Shown: positions 1-10,159, counted from the stretch's first letter. The stretch: 64,000 bases of DNA from Mycobacterium colombiense (GCF_001953985.1 NZ_MBEI01000071.1:25739-89738); one strand, 5' to 3'. Notes: generated from the sequence alone by a model not told the origin. Numbers and translations: made by a program.

Positions 1-74
1 GGCGAATTCGCTGATCCCTTATGCTCGACAAACGCCGAACGCACGCCAACACCGGAAGCGAGGCAGACCTTTCC

Positions 75-902
75 ATGAAGTCAATGCAAGAGCTTTTTGA
101 AATCGCCTGGCAAGCAACACAAATCGGCGCAACCACGCTCAAGAAGTCCCAACCGAGCTCGGTGCAGCACAAGGGTGACCGCGACACGGTCACCGACGTC
201 GACCTCGCGATCCAGCGCGACATCGCCGCCTACCTGGCCCAGAGCACACCCGATATCGCGCTACTGGCCGAAGAGTCCGAGCAGCAGCCGGAGATCGAAA
301 CGTCCGAGTGGCTCTGGGTTCTTGACCCCATCGACGGGACGTCCAACTTCGTCCACGGCCTGCCGCTGTGCGCGGTGTCACTGGCCCTGCTGCACGAGGG
401 GCGCACCGTGCTGGCCGTCACCCACGCTCCCCTGCTCGGGAAGACCTATCACGCCATCGAGGGCAAAGGCGCGTTCGTCAACGGGCAGCGGATCACCGCC
501 AGCGCCACCGACAGCCTCAGCGGCGCCATCGTGTCCCTCGGGGACTACGCCGTCGGCCACGATGCGGGCCGGCTCAATGCGCACCGGCTGGCGCTCACCA
601 CCGAGCTGGTGCCCCGAGTCGAGCGCATCCGGATGATCGGGGCCGCGACGCTCGACCTCGCCTTCGTCGCCGAGGGCGCGCTGGACGCCTGCGTCATGAT
701 GTCCAACAAGCCCTGGGACACCGCCGCGGGAACGCTGATCGCCCGCGAGGCCGGAGCGCAGCTCACCGACGCGCAGGGCAACCCGCACACGCACAGCTCC
801 GCGTCGACGATCGTCACCGCGCCAGGTATCGCCGAGCAGCTCGCCACGGTGATCCGCAACACCGAGATCGCCAGCGACCGGTACGCGGCCGCCGTCGGCT
901 AG
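75..902 (+). CDS. inositol monophosphatase family protein
   Basis: Predicted Mg2+/Li+-dependent sugar or inositol phosphatase of the IMPase/FBPase fold, cytosolic, about 275 residues, the usual family size. The metal site is visible: the glutamate pair in AEES (about residue 66), the signature DPIDGTSNF (84-92) and the C-terminal WDTAAG block. The TVTDVD segment precedes them. The start is uncertain: ATG at 75 gives MKSMQELF, ATG at 84 is also possible, and an upstream ATG at 21 adds 18 residues that look non-conserved. Substrate (inositol-1-phosphate, histidinol phosphate or 3'-phosphoadenosine phosphate) cannot be told from sequence. It converges on the reductase gene downstream with only 22 bases between them. 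Confidence 0.85.
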   Translation: MKSMQELFEIAWQATQIGATTLKKSQPSSVQHKGDRDTVTDVDLAIQRDIAAYLAQSTPDIALLAEESEQQPEIETSEWLWVLDPIDGTSNFVHGLPLCAVSLALLHEGRTVLAVTHAPLLGKTYHAIEGKGAFVNGQRITASATDSLSGAIVSLGDYAVGHDAGRLNAHRLALTTELVPRVERIRMIGAATLDLAFVAEGALDACVMMSNKPWDTAAGTLIAREAGAQLTDAQGNPHTHSSASTIVTAPGIAEQLATVIRNTEIASDRYAAAVG

Positions 903-924
903 CGGCGGGAGCGAAAGGTCTTTC

Positions 925-2112
925 TCAGCCCAGCATTTCGGCGATGGGCACGGCCGCGGCGATCTTGGCGCGGGCCTTCATGACCTTGCCGGGCATCCCG
1001 CCGCCGACCACCCCGACCAGGGCGCCGTCGCGTTCGTAGTAGGCCAGGAACTTGCGGCCGTCGTCCTCGACGACATGGACGATGTCGTCGGCCTCCGGCT
1101 CGCCCAGGCACTGGATCTTGACGTCGTACTGATCGCTCCAGAAGTACGGGACGACCACCACCGGCGGCACGTCCTGGCCCAGCATCGCGGGCACGACGGC
1201 ACGGGCCTGATCGGCGACGTTGCTCCAATGTTCCACGCGCCCTTGATGTCCCGTCGCGTCGCGCCACGAGGCGACATCACCGAGCGCCCACACATTCGGT
1301 GCGCTGGTGCGTCCGGTCTCGTCGCAGATGACGCCGTTGTCGACCTCGATCCCGCTGCCCTCAAGCCATTCGGTCGCCGGGCGCGACCCGATGCCGACGA
1401 CCACGATGTCGGCCGGCAGTTCGGTGCCGTCGCTCAGCACCACCGCCTCGACGCGTGAGTCGCCGCGCACCTCCGTCACCCCGACCCCGAGGCGAACGTC
1501 GACCCCTTCGGCGCGGTGCAGCCGTGCCACCAGCTCGCCGATCTGCTCGCCGAGCACCGCGGCCAGCGGTGTCGGCTGCGGCTCCACCAGCACCACATCC
1601 ACGCCCAGGCTGCGCAGGCTGGCCGCCACCTCGCAGCCGATGAACCCGGCGCCGATGACGACGGCGCGCTGGGCCGCCGACGCGTGCTTGCGCAGCGCCA
1701 TGCTTTCGTCGAAGGTGCGCAACACGCGGATGCCCTCGAGGTCCGGGATCGCCGGGATGCGCCGGGGCACCAGGCCCGTGGCGATGACGAGTTCGGCGTA
1801 GCCCAGCATGGTCCCGTCGTCCAGCGTCACCGTCTGCGCCGCGGTGTCCAGGCGGCTCGCAGCCGACCCCAGTCGCAGGGTGATGTCGTTCTCGTCGTAC
1901 CACTCGCGCGGTTTGAGCGCGGTGTCGTCGATCTCTTTGCGCAGCACCTCTTTGGACAGCGGCGGGCGGTCGTAGGGCAGGTGCACCTCGTCGCTGACGA
2001 TCGTGATGGGGCCGGAATACTCCGACCTCCGCAGCTGCTCGGCGGTGCGGGCGGCGGCCAACCCGCCGCCGACGATCACGATTCCATTGTTCGCGCTTGC
2101 GTCACTACTCAC
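925..2112 (-). CDS. FAD/NAD(P)-dependent ferredoxin reductase
   Basis: Flavoprotein oxidoreductase of the ferredoxin/rubredoxin reductase family that passes electrons from NAD(P)H to a ferredoxin. It has 395 residues and a GTG start. Residues 10-45 hold the FAD-binding Rossmann motif (IVIVGGGLAAARTAEQLR). A second dinucleotide motif (VVIGAGFIGCEVAASL) lies near 150-165 for NAD(P)H, and the GDV(A) flavin motif (WALGDVASW) near 275. The C terminus has the reductase dimerisation domain. It lies 25 bases downstream of the SDR gene on the same strand, matching the M. tuberculosis Rv0687-Rv0688 pair. The pair probably works together, the SDR oxidising a substrate and this enzyme handling electrons; that coupling is inferred from position. 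Confidence 0.88.
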   Translation of the reverse strand: MSSDASANNGIVIVGGGLAAARTAEQLRRSEYSGPITIVSDEVHLPYDRPPLSKEVLRKEIDDTALKPREWYDENDITLRLGSAASRLDTAAQTVTLDDGTMLGYAELVIATGLVPRRIPAIPDLEGIRVLRTFDESMALRKHASAAQRAVVIGAGFIGCEVAASLRSLGVDVVLVEPQPTPLAAVLGEQIGELVARLHRAEGVDVRLGVGVTEVRGDSRVEAVVLSDGTELPADIVVVGIGSRPATEWLEGSGIEVDNGVICDETGRTSAPNVWALGDVASWRDATGHQGRVEHWSNVADQARAVVPAMLGQDVPPVVVVPYFWSDQYDVKIQCLGEPEADDIVHVVEDDGRKFLAYYERDGALVGVVGGGMPGKVMKARAKIAAAVPIAEMLG

Positions 2113-2137
2113 TTGGAGTTCTTAGCACGATGGCCGG

Positions 2138-2965
2138 TCAGTACTTTAGGGCACCCTTATCCACGGGGATCTGGGTGCCCGTGAGGGTGCCCGAGCCGTC
2201 GCCGGCGAGCCAGGCCACCACGTCGGCCACTTCGTCGGCCGCCATGAAGCCCTTGGGCTGCACCGGCATTGGCGGAAAGCTGTGCACGAAGTTTGGATGC
2301 TTGGCGAAAATCTCCATCATCGCCTCGGGTTCGATCATCGGGGTGTCTATCGAGTACGGGTGGATGGAGTTGACCCGGATGCCGAACTCGCCGAGCTCGA
2401 TCGCCAGTGTGTTGGTCAGCGCCGTGAGTCCGTGTTTGCTGGCCGAGTAGTGGCCGTTGCCCGGTGTGGCCTTGATGCCCGCCGACGAGCTGACCACGAT
2501 GATGGATCCGCCGTTTCCCGCCTCGATCATGGCGGGCACGGTGGCGCGCAGCGTGCGCCAGGTGCCGGTCAGGTTGACGCCGATGACGGTGTCCCACTGC
2601 TCGTCGGTGAGCTCCCAAATGCGGCCCCAGCTCAGCACTCCCGCGTTGGCCACCACGATGTCGAGCCGGCCGAACTGCTCGATCCCGTCGGCCACCAGAT
2701 CGCGCAGCGCGGCATCGTCGCGGACGTCGACCTCGCGGGTCAGGATCTTGCGGCCCTCGTTCTCCACCAGGCGCGCCGTCTCGTCGAGGTCTTCAGGGGT
2801 GGCCGGCGTATAGGTCACGCTGGCGGACGCCGGAGCACAGATGTCCAGCGCGATGATGTCGGCGCCCTCGCGGGCCAGTCGCACCGCGTGCGAGCGCCCC
2901 TGCCCGCGGGCGGCCCCGGTGATGAAGGCGACCCGCCCCTGCAGTGCTCCGGCCTGTCCAGCCAC
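2138..2965 (-). CDS. mycofactocin-coupled SDR family oxidoreductase
   Basis: Short-chain dehydrogenase/reductase of 275 residues using a nicotinamide cofactor. The N-terminal TGAARGQGRSHAVRLA motif binds NAD, NAG is at VVANAGVL, and the catalytic Ser-Tyr-Lys set is in VVSSSAG and YSASKHG. The insertion after the second beta strand (from ALDIC to REVDVRD, about 35 residues) is typical of the subfamily whose NAD is tightly bound and recycled through mycofactocin. I chose the GTG at 2965 because it has AAGGGG about 6 bases upstream and gives 275 residues, the remembered length of Rv0687. An upstream TTG at 2995 has no good ribosome site. The neighbour is a ferredoxin reductase. Substrate unknown, probably an alcohol. 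Confidence 0.88.
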   Translation of the reverse strand: MAGQAGALQGRVAFITGAARGQGRSHAVRLAREGADIIALDICAPASASVTYTPATPEDLDETARLVENEGRKILTREVDVRDDAALRDLVADGIEQFGRLDIVVANAGVLSWGRIWELTDEQWDTVIGVNLTGTWRTLRATVPAMIEAGNGGSIIVVSSSAGIKATPGNGHYSASKHGLTALTNTLAIELGEFGIRVNSIHPYSIDTPMIEPEAMMEIFAKHPNFVHSFPPMPVQPKGFMAADEVADVVAWLAGDGSGTLTGTQIPVDKGALKY

Positions 2966-3055
2966 GTGTAACCCCTTCGACCGCCGATAGACCAAGCCAG
3001 GCTAGCAGCGCAACTGAAACGTGTTCTAATTCACCCGGCGTTGCCGGGCGAGCCC

Positions 3056-3895
3056 TCAGATTTCGGAGATGATAGCCGCGCGTCGGCTGGTGTATTCGGC
3101 GTCGGTCAGCGCCCCGCTCGCGTGCAGATCCTGCAGCTCCTGCAGCCGCGCGGCGATCGACGGTTCGGGCGGTGTGACGACAGCCGCCGCGGCCGCGGGT
3201 GCCGCCGCCGGCGCCGGCTGCGCGGCCGGGGCCTGCTGTTCGACCGCGCGGCGCACCACCGCCTGGATCTGGGCGCGCAGGGCCGGGTTAGACCGGATGT
3301 CGACCATCTGGTTGAGCGCAACGTTGTTGGCCTTGAGGATCTGCAGGATCTCCATCAACGGGCCGGCCTGGCCGCTCAGATCGTAGGTTTGGTTGTCCTC
3401 GGCCACCGTGAACTGCGCGGGAACCAGGCCGTTAACCAAAGCGCTTCGCTCCCAGTCGATTCGGTATTCGCTGGTGGTGGGATTGACCAGCACCACCACC
3501 TTGCGGGCGTTGAGGTTGCCGAGCCGGGTGACGCTGGCGATGACCCGATCCTCGCTGTCGAACGGCAGGAGTCCGGGGCCGGCGATATGCAGGTGCACCT
3601 TGACGACTTGCTGGTTGTTGACCCACGTCCCCGTCTCGGTTATCCCGGTGATCTGGGCGAGCGCCAGAACCCCGTTCTGCTCGAGCGCGGCCACCTTGGC
3701 CGACGACTTGGCCCCATAGTTCGCCAGGGCGAGCGCGACCAGCACGTCGGCGACGGTGATCAGCAGGCCGACGTAGAACATCCATTGCAGCAGGCTGCCA
3801 AGCCCGAGGGTGAAGTACACGACCAGAAAGATCGGTCCGACCAGGCCGCCGCACAGCAAAACCACCAACTGTGCCTTCAGGTAGCGCGCTAACAC
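3056..3895 (-). CDS. membrane protein with C-terminal SHOCT domain
   Basis: Protein of 279 residues, similar in size and position to Rv0686. Two hydrophobic segments near the N terminus (about 8-30 and 38-58) would anchor it in the membrane. The middle part is a soluble beta-rich region of unknown role. After a long Ala/Pro linker (about 220-245) comes a SHOCT motif (ARLQELQDLHASGALTDAEY), a short helical module often found at the end of membrane proteins and thought to mediate oligomerisation. The GTG start is preceded by AGGAGG at good spacing. Function unknown. It sits between an orphan PE gene and the mycofactocin-type SDR, in the same direction as both. Confidence 0.8.
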   Translation of the reverse strand: MLARYLKAQLVVLLCGGLVGPIFLVVYFTLGLGSLLQWMFYVGLLITVADVLVALALANYGAKSSAKVAALEQNGVLALAQITGITETGTWVNNQQVVKVHLHIAGPGLLPFDSEDRVIASVTRLGNLNARKVVVLVNPTTSEYRIDWERSALVNGLVPAQFTVAEDNQTYDLSGQAGPLMEILQILKANNVALNQMVDIRSNPALRAQIQAVVRRAVEQQAPAAQPAPAAAPAAAAAVVTPPEPSIAARLQELQDLHASGALTDAEYTSRRAAIISEI

Positions 3896-3986
3896 ATGCT
3901 CCTCCTCGGCTTACTGGGGAATCCGTGTCAGATTAGCGCGAAGGGTGTCGCGACGAATGCGTTACGCGCAAACCGCGTCCGGTCGC

Positions 3987-4757
3987 CTACACCGATTCGG
4001 TGGGCACGATCGGCACCCGCTTGACCGGCGCGCCCGCCGGTTGCGCCGGGTGCGCCGGCTGCGCGGTGGCCGGGCCGGGCGGAGCGGTACGCGCCGACAC
4101 CGGCATCGTGGAGGCTGGCGAGGTCTGCGGCGGCACCGCGGTCTGCATCGGCGCTGCGGGGGTTCCGGCGGGCGTCGCAACCGACGCCGCCGGCTGCACG
4201 GGGGCGGGCGAGCCGGCCGGAGCGTAGGCCGGCGTCACCACCCGCGCCGCGCCCGCCGGCGTGGTGGCCGAGGCCAGCGTCGCCGACCCCGCCGGGGCCG
4301 CCGCGACCGGCGTGCCTGCCGGTGCGGGCGCCACCGCCGCCGCGGCCGGCGCCACCGCCGCCGCCAGCGGTCCCGCGGGTGCGGTCGGCGCGGACGTGCC
4401 CACCGCACCGGCGCTCACCGCCGGCACCTGCGCCGCCGCCTCCGCCGGGGCCGCCGCGGTCTGCAAGGGCGAGGTGTTGGCGGCCTCCGCGAAGGCATAC
4501 TGCGCCGCACCGCCGTTCATCAGTTGGACGAACTGGGTGTGGAACGCGGCAGCCTGAGCGCTGAGCGCCTGATACACCTGGGAGTGCGCGTCGAAGAGCG
4601 CGGCGATGCTCGCCGAGACCTCGTCGGCGCCGGGGGCCAGCACGGCCGAGGTCGGACCCATCGCGGCCGTGTTGGCCGAGCTGATCGTCGACCCGATCCT
4701 GGCCAAGTCCCCCGCCGCGGCCGCGACGAATTCGGGCGTCGCCTGAACGAATGACAT
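3987..4757 (-). CDS. PE family protein (ESX substrate), orphan
   Basis: PE-family protein of 256 residues. Residues 1-95 form the PE domain, beginning MSFVQATPEFV and predicted to be a two-helix hairpin. It is followed by the type VII secretion motif YxxxD/E, here YAFAE at 87-91, so export through an ESX system is expected. The remainder (about 100-256) is low complexity, rich in Ala, Pro, Thr and Val, without the Gly-rich repeats of PE_PGRS proteins. The ATG has GGGAGG five bases upstream. PE proteins normally need a PPE partner, but none is adjacent. The gene lies just downstream of the tuf terminator, where M. tuberculosis has no PE gene by my memory. Role unknown. Confidence 0.9.
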   Translation of the reverse strand: MSFVQATPEFVAAAAGDLARIGSTISSANTAAMGPTSAVLAPGADEVSASIAALFDAHSQVYQALSAQAAAFHTQFVQLMNGGAAQYAFAEAANTSPLQTAAAPAEAAAQVPAVSAGAVGTSAPTAPAGPLAAAVAPAAAAVAPAPAGTPVAAAPAGSATLASATTPAGAARVVTPAYAPAGSPAPVQPAASVATPAGTPAAPMQTAVPPQTSPASTMPVSARTAPPGPATAQPAHPAQPAGAPVKRVPIVPTESV

Positions 4758-4874
4758 CGGGACCTCCCCGCAACGCTACGGTCAGGAGAAATATGAGCAA
4801 ATCCTAAACCAGGCGGCGCCGTGGCCGCATGATTTCTCCCGCGTTGCTCGGGGCGGCGCCCGGCCCGAAAGCAC

Positions 4875-4909
4875 AAAGCCCGGACTGCCGAGTCGGCAAT
4901 CCGGGCTTT
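4875..4909 (-). terminator. tuf terminator hairpin
   Basis: Strong inverted repeat with 17-base arms and one mismatch around a one-base centre; the arms begin AAAGCCCGGA and end TCCGGGCTTT. It starts 15 bases after the tuf stop codon and would end the str operon transcript. The short T run at the base of the stem suits an intrinsic terminator. It also separates the PE gene from str transcription. Confidence 0.85.
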
Positions 4910-4923
4910 GCGGTGCTTCGAAA

Positions 4924-6114
<1,191 letters not shown>

Positions 6115-6222
6115 TTCTGTGTCCTCCTGGACTAGTTGGTGCTTGTTAAAGCAGTGTTGGTGTTTTCAGTTGTGCCGCGCCCAAGGCATTCCAATGACCC
6201 GGCAAGATTACTCCGCTGGCCG

Positions 6223-8328
6223 TTACTGGCCCGTCGCCTTCGCGATGATCTCCTTTGAGACGTTCGCCGGCACTTCGGCGTACGAGTCGAAGACCATGGA
6301 GTAGTTCGCCCGGCCTTGGGTCTTGGACCGCAGGTCGCCGACGTAGCCGAACATCTCCGACAGCGGCACATGCGCCTTGACCACGCGCGCACCGCTCCGC
6401 TCCTCCATGGCCTGGATCTGGCCACGGCGGGAGTTCAGGTCGCCGATCACGTCGCCCATGTAGTCCTCGGGCGTGGTGACCTCGACAGCCATGATCGGTT
6501 CCAGGATCACCGGCTGGGCTTGCTGCGCAGCCTTTTTCAGCACCTGGGAACCGGCGATCTTGAAGGCCATTTCCGACGAGTCGACCTCGTGGAAAGCCCC
6601 GTCGAGCAGGGTGACCTTCATGTTCACCAGCGGGTAGCCGGCCAGCACGCCGTACTGCATGGCGTCCTGCGCGCCGGCATCCACCGACGGGATGTACTCA
6701 CGCGGGATGCGACCACCGGTGACCTTGTTCTCGAACTCGTAGGTCGCACCCTCCTCGCCGGTGAACGGCTCGAGGTTGATGATGACCTTCGCGAACTGGC
6801 CGGAGCCACCCGTCTGCTTCTTGTGGGTGAACTCGACGTTCTGCACGGCCCGCCGGATGGTCTCCTTGTAGGCCACCTGCGGCTTACCGACGTTGGCCTC
6901 GACCTTGAACTCGCGGCGCATGCGGTCCACCAGGATGTCCAGGTGCAGCTCGCCCATCCCGCCGATCACGGTCTGGCCGGTCTCCTGGTCCAGGTGCACC
7001 TTGAAGGTCGGGTCTTCCTCGGCGAGCTTCTGGATCGACAGCGACAGCTTCTCCTGGTCGCTCTTCGTCTTGGGCTCGATGGCCACCTCGATGACCGGGT
7101 CGGGGAAGGTCATCGACTCCAGCACGATCTGCTGGTTCGGGTCGCTCAGGGTGTCACCGGTGGTGGTGTCCTTGAGCCCGATCACCGCGTAGATGTGACC
7201 GGCCGAGGCGGTCTCCACCGGGTTCTCCTTGTTGGAGTGCATCTGGAACAGCTTGCCCAGCCGCTCCTTCTTGCCCTTGGTGGCGTTGATGACCTGGCTG
7301 CCGGAGTCGACCTTGCCCGAGTACACCCGGACGTAGGTCAGCTTGCCGAAGAACGGGTGCGTCGCGACCTTGAACGCGAGCGCGGAGAACGGCTCGTCCG
7401 TCGACGGGTTGCGGGTGACCTCTTCGTCCTCCTTGCCCGGCACGTGGCCGACGGCCGCCGGCACGTCCAGCGGCGAGGGCAGGTAGTCGATGACGGCGTC
7501 CAGCATCGGCTGCACACCCTTGTTCTTGAAGGCGCTGCCGCACAGCACCGGGTAGGCCTCCGAGCTGATGGTCAGCTTGCGGATGGCGCCCTTGATCTCC
7601 TCGACCGTGAGCTCCTCGCCGCCGAGGTACTTGTCGAGCAGCGCCTCGTCGGTCTCCGCAACGGCCTCGAGCAGCTTGGTGCGGTACTCCTCGGCCTTCT
7701 CGGCCAGCTCGGCCGGGATCTCGATGGTGTCGTAGGTCTCGCCCAGCTTCGTCTCGCCGCGCCACACCTTGGCGTTCATCTCGACCAGGTCGACGATGCC
7801 CTCGAAGTCACCCTCGGAGCCGACGGGCAGCTGAATCGGGATGGCGTTGGCGCCGAGGCGCTCCTCCATGGTCTTCACCGAGAAGTAGAAGTCGGCGCCG
7901 ATCTTGTCCATCTTGTTGACGAAGCAGATGCGCGGGACGTCGTACTTGTCGGCCTGCCGCCAGACCTGCTCGGACTGCGGCTCGACACCTTCCTTGCCGT
8001 CGAAGACGGCCACGGCACCGTCGAGCACTCGCAGGCTGCGCTCCACCTCGACGGTGAAGTCGACGTGCCCGGGGGTGTCGATGATGTTGATCTGGTTGTC
8101 TTTCCAGAAGCAGGTGGTAGCGGCGGAGGTGATGGTGATCCCCCGCTCCTGCTCCTGCTCCATCCAGTCCATGGTGGCGGCGCCGTCGTGCACCTCACCG
8201 ATCTTGTAGCTGATACCGGTGTAGTAGAGGATGCGCTCGGTCGTCGTCGTCTTGCCGGCGTCGATGTGCGCCATGATGCCGATGTTGCGGACCTTGGTGA
8301 GGTCGGTCAGCACGTCCTTCTGTGCCAC
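6223..8328 (-). CDS. fusA: elongation factor G
   Basis: EF-G, the translocation GTPase that also works with RRF in ribosome recycling, 701 residues, standard length. G1 is AHIDAGKTTTTERIL near residue 20, the switch region RGITITSAA and G3 DTPGHVDF follow, and G4 is NKMDKIGA. Domains II-V are complete, including the C-terminal RGQIQAMEERSGARV segment. GTG start. It is third in the str operon, 83 bases downstream of rpsG. By position it is fusA1 of the mycobacterial pair; a second EF-G paralogue, if present, is outside the window. Confidence 0.99.
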   Translation of the reverse strand: MAQKDVLTDLTKVRNIGIMAHIDAGKTTTTERILYYTGISYKIGEVHDGAATMDWMEQEQERGITITSAATTCFWKDNQINIIDTPGHVDFTVEVERSLRVLDGAVAVFDGKEGVEPQSEQVWRQADKYDVPRICFVNKMDKIGADFYFSVKTMEERLGANAIPIQLPVGSEGDFEGIVDLVEMNAKVWRGETKLGETYDTIEIPAELAEKAEEYRTKLLEAVAETDEALLDKYLGGEELTVEEIKGAIRKLTISSEAYPVLCGSAFKNKGVQPMLDAVIDYLPSPLDVPAAVGHVPGKEDEEVTRNPSTDEPFSALAFKVATHPFFGKLTYVRVYSGKVDSGSQVINATKGKKERLGKLFQMHSNKENPVETASAGHIYAVIGLKDTTTGDTLSDPNQQIVLESMTFPDPVIEVAIEPKTKSDQEKLSLSIQKLAEEDPTFKVHLDQETGQTVIGGMGELHLDILVDRMRREFKVEANVGKPQVAYKETIRRAVQNVEFTHKKQTGGSGQFAKVIINLEPFTGEEGATYEFENKVTGGRIPREYIPSVDAGAQDAMQYGVLAGYPLVNMKVTLLDGAFHEVDSSEMAFKIAGSQVLKKAAQQAQPVILEPIMAVEVTTPEDYMGDVIGDLNSRRGQIQAMEERSGARVVKAHVPLSEMFGYVGDLRSKTQGRANYSMVFDSYAEVPANVSKEIIAKATGQ

Positions 8329-8411
8329 AGAAGTCTTCCCACTCTTTCGATTGCTTGGTTATTCGCTGTCGCTTTGCGCCCGGCCACCCTGCCTTGACGC
8401 GGTTGGAGCCC

Positions 8412-8882
8412 CTACCAGCGATAGTGCGCGAAGGCGCGGTTGGCCTCGGCCATCTTGTGGGTGTCCTCGCGCCGCTTGACGGCGGCACCGAGGCCATTGC
8501 TGGCATCCAGGATCTCGTTGGCCAGCCGCTCGACCATGGTCTTCTCGCGGCGTTGCTTGGAGAAGCTGACCAACCAACGCAGTGCCAGCGTCACGGAGCG
8601 ATCCGGACGCACCTCGACGGGGACCTGGTACGTAGCGCCACCGACGCGGCGGCTGCGCACCTCGAGGGAGGGCTTGACGTTGTCCATTGCGCGCTTGAGC
8701 GTGATCACCGGGTCGGTACCTGTCTTTTCCCGGGCATTCTCGAGCGCTCCATAAACAATGCGTTCGGCCAGCGATTTCTTCCCGTCCAGCAGAACCTTGT
8801 TCACCAGCTGCGTCACCAGCTGCGAGCCGTAGACCGGGTCATTGACCAACGGACGCTTCGGCGCGGGCCCCTTGCGCGGCAT
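8412..8882 (-). CDS. rpsG: 30S ribosomal protein S7
   Basis: Primary binding protein of the 3' major domain of 16S rRNA, 156 residues, normal length, beginning [10 protein letters not shown]. Its ATG overlaps the rpsL stop by one base (TGATG), so the two are translationally coupled. In other bacteria S7 represses its own operon by binding the S12-S7 junction; here the junction is too tight for the long E. coli-type intercistronic element, so any feedback must work differently. That last point is inference. Confidence 0.99.
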   Translation of the reverse strand: MPRKGPAPKRPLVNDPVYGSQLVTQLVNKVLLDGKKSLAERIVYGALENAREKTGTDPVITLKRAMDNVKPSLEVRSRRVGGATYQVPVEVRPDRSVTLALRWLVSFSKQRREKTMVERLANEILDASNGLGAAVKRREDTHKMAEANRAFAHYRW

Positions 8883-9256
8883 CAGCTCTTCTCCTTCTTG
8901 GCGCCGTAACGGCTGCGAGCCTGCTTGCGGTTCTTGACACCCTGGGTGTCGAGCGAACCGCGGATGATCTTGTACCGGACACCGGGCAGGTCCTTCACAC
9001 GACCACCGCGCACCAGCACCATCGAGTGCTCCTGCAGGTTGTGGCCCTCGCCGGGGATGTAGGCGGTGACCTCAACCTGGCTCGTCAGCTTCACGCGGGC
9101 GACCTTCCGAAGCGCCGAGTTCGGCTTCTTCGGGGTGGTGGTGTACACGCGGGTGCATACGCCACGGCGCTGCGGGCTGCCCTTCAGGGCCGCGGTCTTG
9201 ACCTTGGCGACCTTGTCGCGGCGACCCTTGCGGACCAGCTGCTGAATGGTTGGCAT
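8882..9256 (-). CDS. rpsL: 30S ribosomal protein S12
   Basis: Decoding-site protein of 124 residues and first gene of the str operon. It starts [15 protein letters not shown]. The residues whose substitution gives streptomycin resistance in mycobacteria are the sensitive type here: Lys43 (TTTPKKPN block) and Lys88 (GRVKDLPG block). It is preceded by a leader of about 200 bases and a SigA-like promoter at 9463-9492. Its stop overlaps the rpsG start. Confidence 0.99.
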
Positions 9257-9462
9257 CTACCGGCTTTCTGTGTTCGTGTTCGGCATACTTCTAACGTTTT
9301 CAAGTCTGTGTACTGCAGTTATGTCCGGGCGCATCACCCCGCGTCCGGGTGTGTCGCATGCGCTGCGCACCGGACTTCGTCCGATGCTCCGTGGACACGC
9401 GAATTCGCCCGGCATCCACTCCCTTACGGTTAGGCGCCGTAAGCCGCCAGGCACGAGGGACC

Positions 9463-9492
9463 ACAATACCCGCCGCCGGTCTCGCAGGTCAA
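9463..9492 (-). promoter_or_regulatory. probable SigA-type promoter of the str operon
   Basis: On the minus strand, TTGACC (9492-9487) and TATTGT (9468-9463) are separated by 18 bases. Transcription would start near 9456, giving a leader of about 200 bases before rpsL. A small inverted repeat CTTACGG/CCGTAAG lies at 9422-9442, near the start of that leader. The promoter sits within 60 bases of the end of the upstream TetR gene. The same TATTGT hexamer appears in the rpoB promoter. Confidence 0.65.
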
Positions 9493-9514
9493 AGCGACGG
9501 CGATGCCATCTGCT

Positions 9515-10159
9515 CTAGTAGCGCGCGCCATCGGCGGCGGTGCGCCTTTCCAGGCCGGCCGCCAGCCGCAGCACCATGTCGGAGAACAGCGCGTCGGTGT
9601 CGATCTCGTCCATCACACCCGTCATTTCCAGCAAAACAAAGCCGTGCAGGGCGGACCAGAACTCCAGCGACGCGTGGAAGGCCGCCTCGCCGTCCAGACC
9701 GTAGGAGGACAGCACCGCGATCACCGGCGCGGCCGCGCCGCGGGTGGCGGCCGTGTACTCGGGATCGTCACCGCCGAACGGCATCCGGGTGAAGGCCGAG
9801 TAGCGGCCCGGGTGATGGTGGGCGTAGCTGCGGTAGGCCCCGGCCATCACCAGCACCGCGTCGTCGCGGGCGCGGCCCTGGCCGACCCGGTTGAGCATCG
9901 TGATGATGTCGTCGATGACGCGGATCCGCACCGCGCGCCGCAGGTCTTCCAGGCTGTCGACGTGGTTGTACAGCGACGGCCCCTTGGTGCCCAATTGCAT
10001 CGCCAGCGCGTTGATGGTCAGCGCGTCCCAGCCCTCACGGTCAAGGAACGTCAGGGCGCCGTCGATGATCCCTTCCCGGCTGAGCTTGGCCGGACGGGAG
10101 GCGGGCCGCCCCGCGCGCTGGCGTCCGGCCGCCGACGGCGGATCCGGTGGAGCTGCCAT
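9515..10159 (-). CDS. TetR/AcrR family transcriptional regulator
   Basis: TetR-family repressor of 214 residues, matching Rv0681 by position. The N-terminal helix-turn-helix covers about residues 24-70 (LSREGIIDGALTFLDREG, then LAMQLGTKGPSLYNHV). The rest is a helical ligand-binding domain that I cannot assign to a ligand. The first 22 residues are a Pro/Ala/Arg-rich extension. It is divergent from the DUF3060 secreted proteins, and palindromes in between (10225-10236 and around 10196-10212) are candidate operators. It reads in the same direction as the str operon just downstream, so read-through into rpsL is possible. Confidence 0.9.
   Translation of the reverse strand: MAAPPDPPSAAGRQRAGRPASRPAKLSREGIIDGALTFLDREGWDALTINALAMQLGTKGPSLYNHVDSLEDLRRAVRIRVIDDIITMLNRVGQGRARDDAVLVMAGAYRSYAHHHPGRYSAFTRMPFGGDDPEYTAATRGAAAPVIAVLSSYGLDGEAAFHASLEFWSALHGFVLLEMTGVMDEIDTDALFSDMVLRLAAGLERRTAADGARY

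Noticed and set aside
4000..4560. Repeats within the PE gene as a possible tandem-repeat locus
   Set aside because: The Ala/Pro codons are degenerate and not arranged in a fixed unit, so this is low-complexity coding sequence rather than a tandem repeat.
3987..4757. PE_PGRS or PE/PPE operon
   Set aside because: No Gly-rich repeats and no adjacent PPE gene; only the PE domain with an Ala/Pro tail is present.
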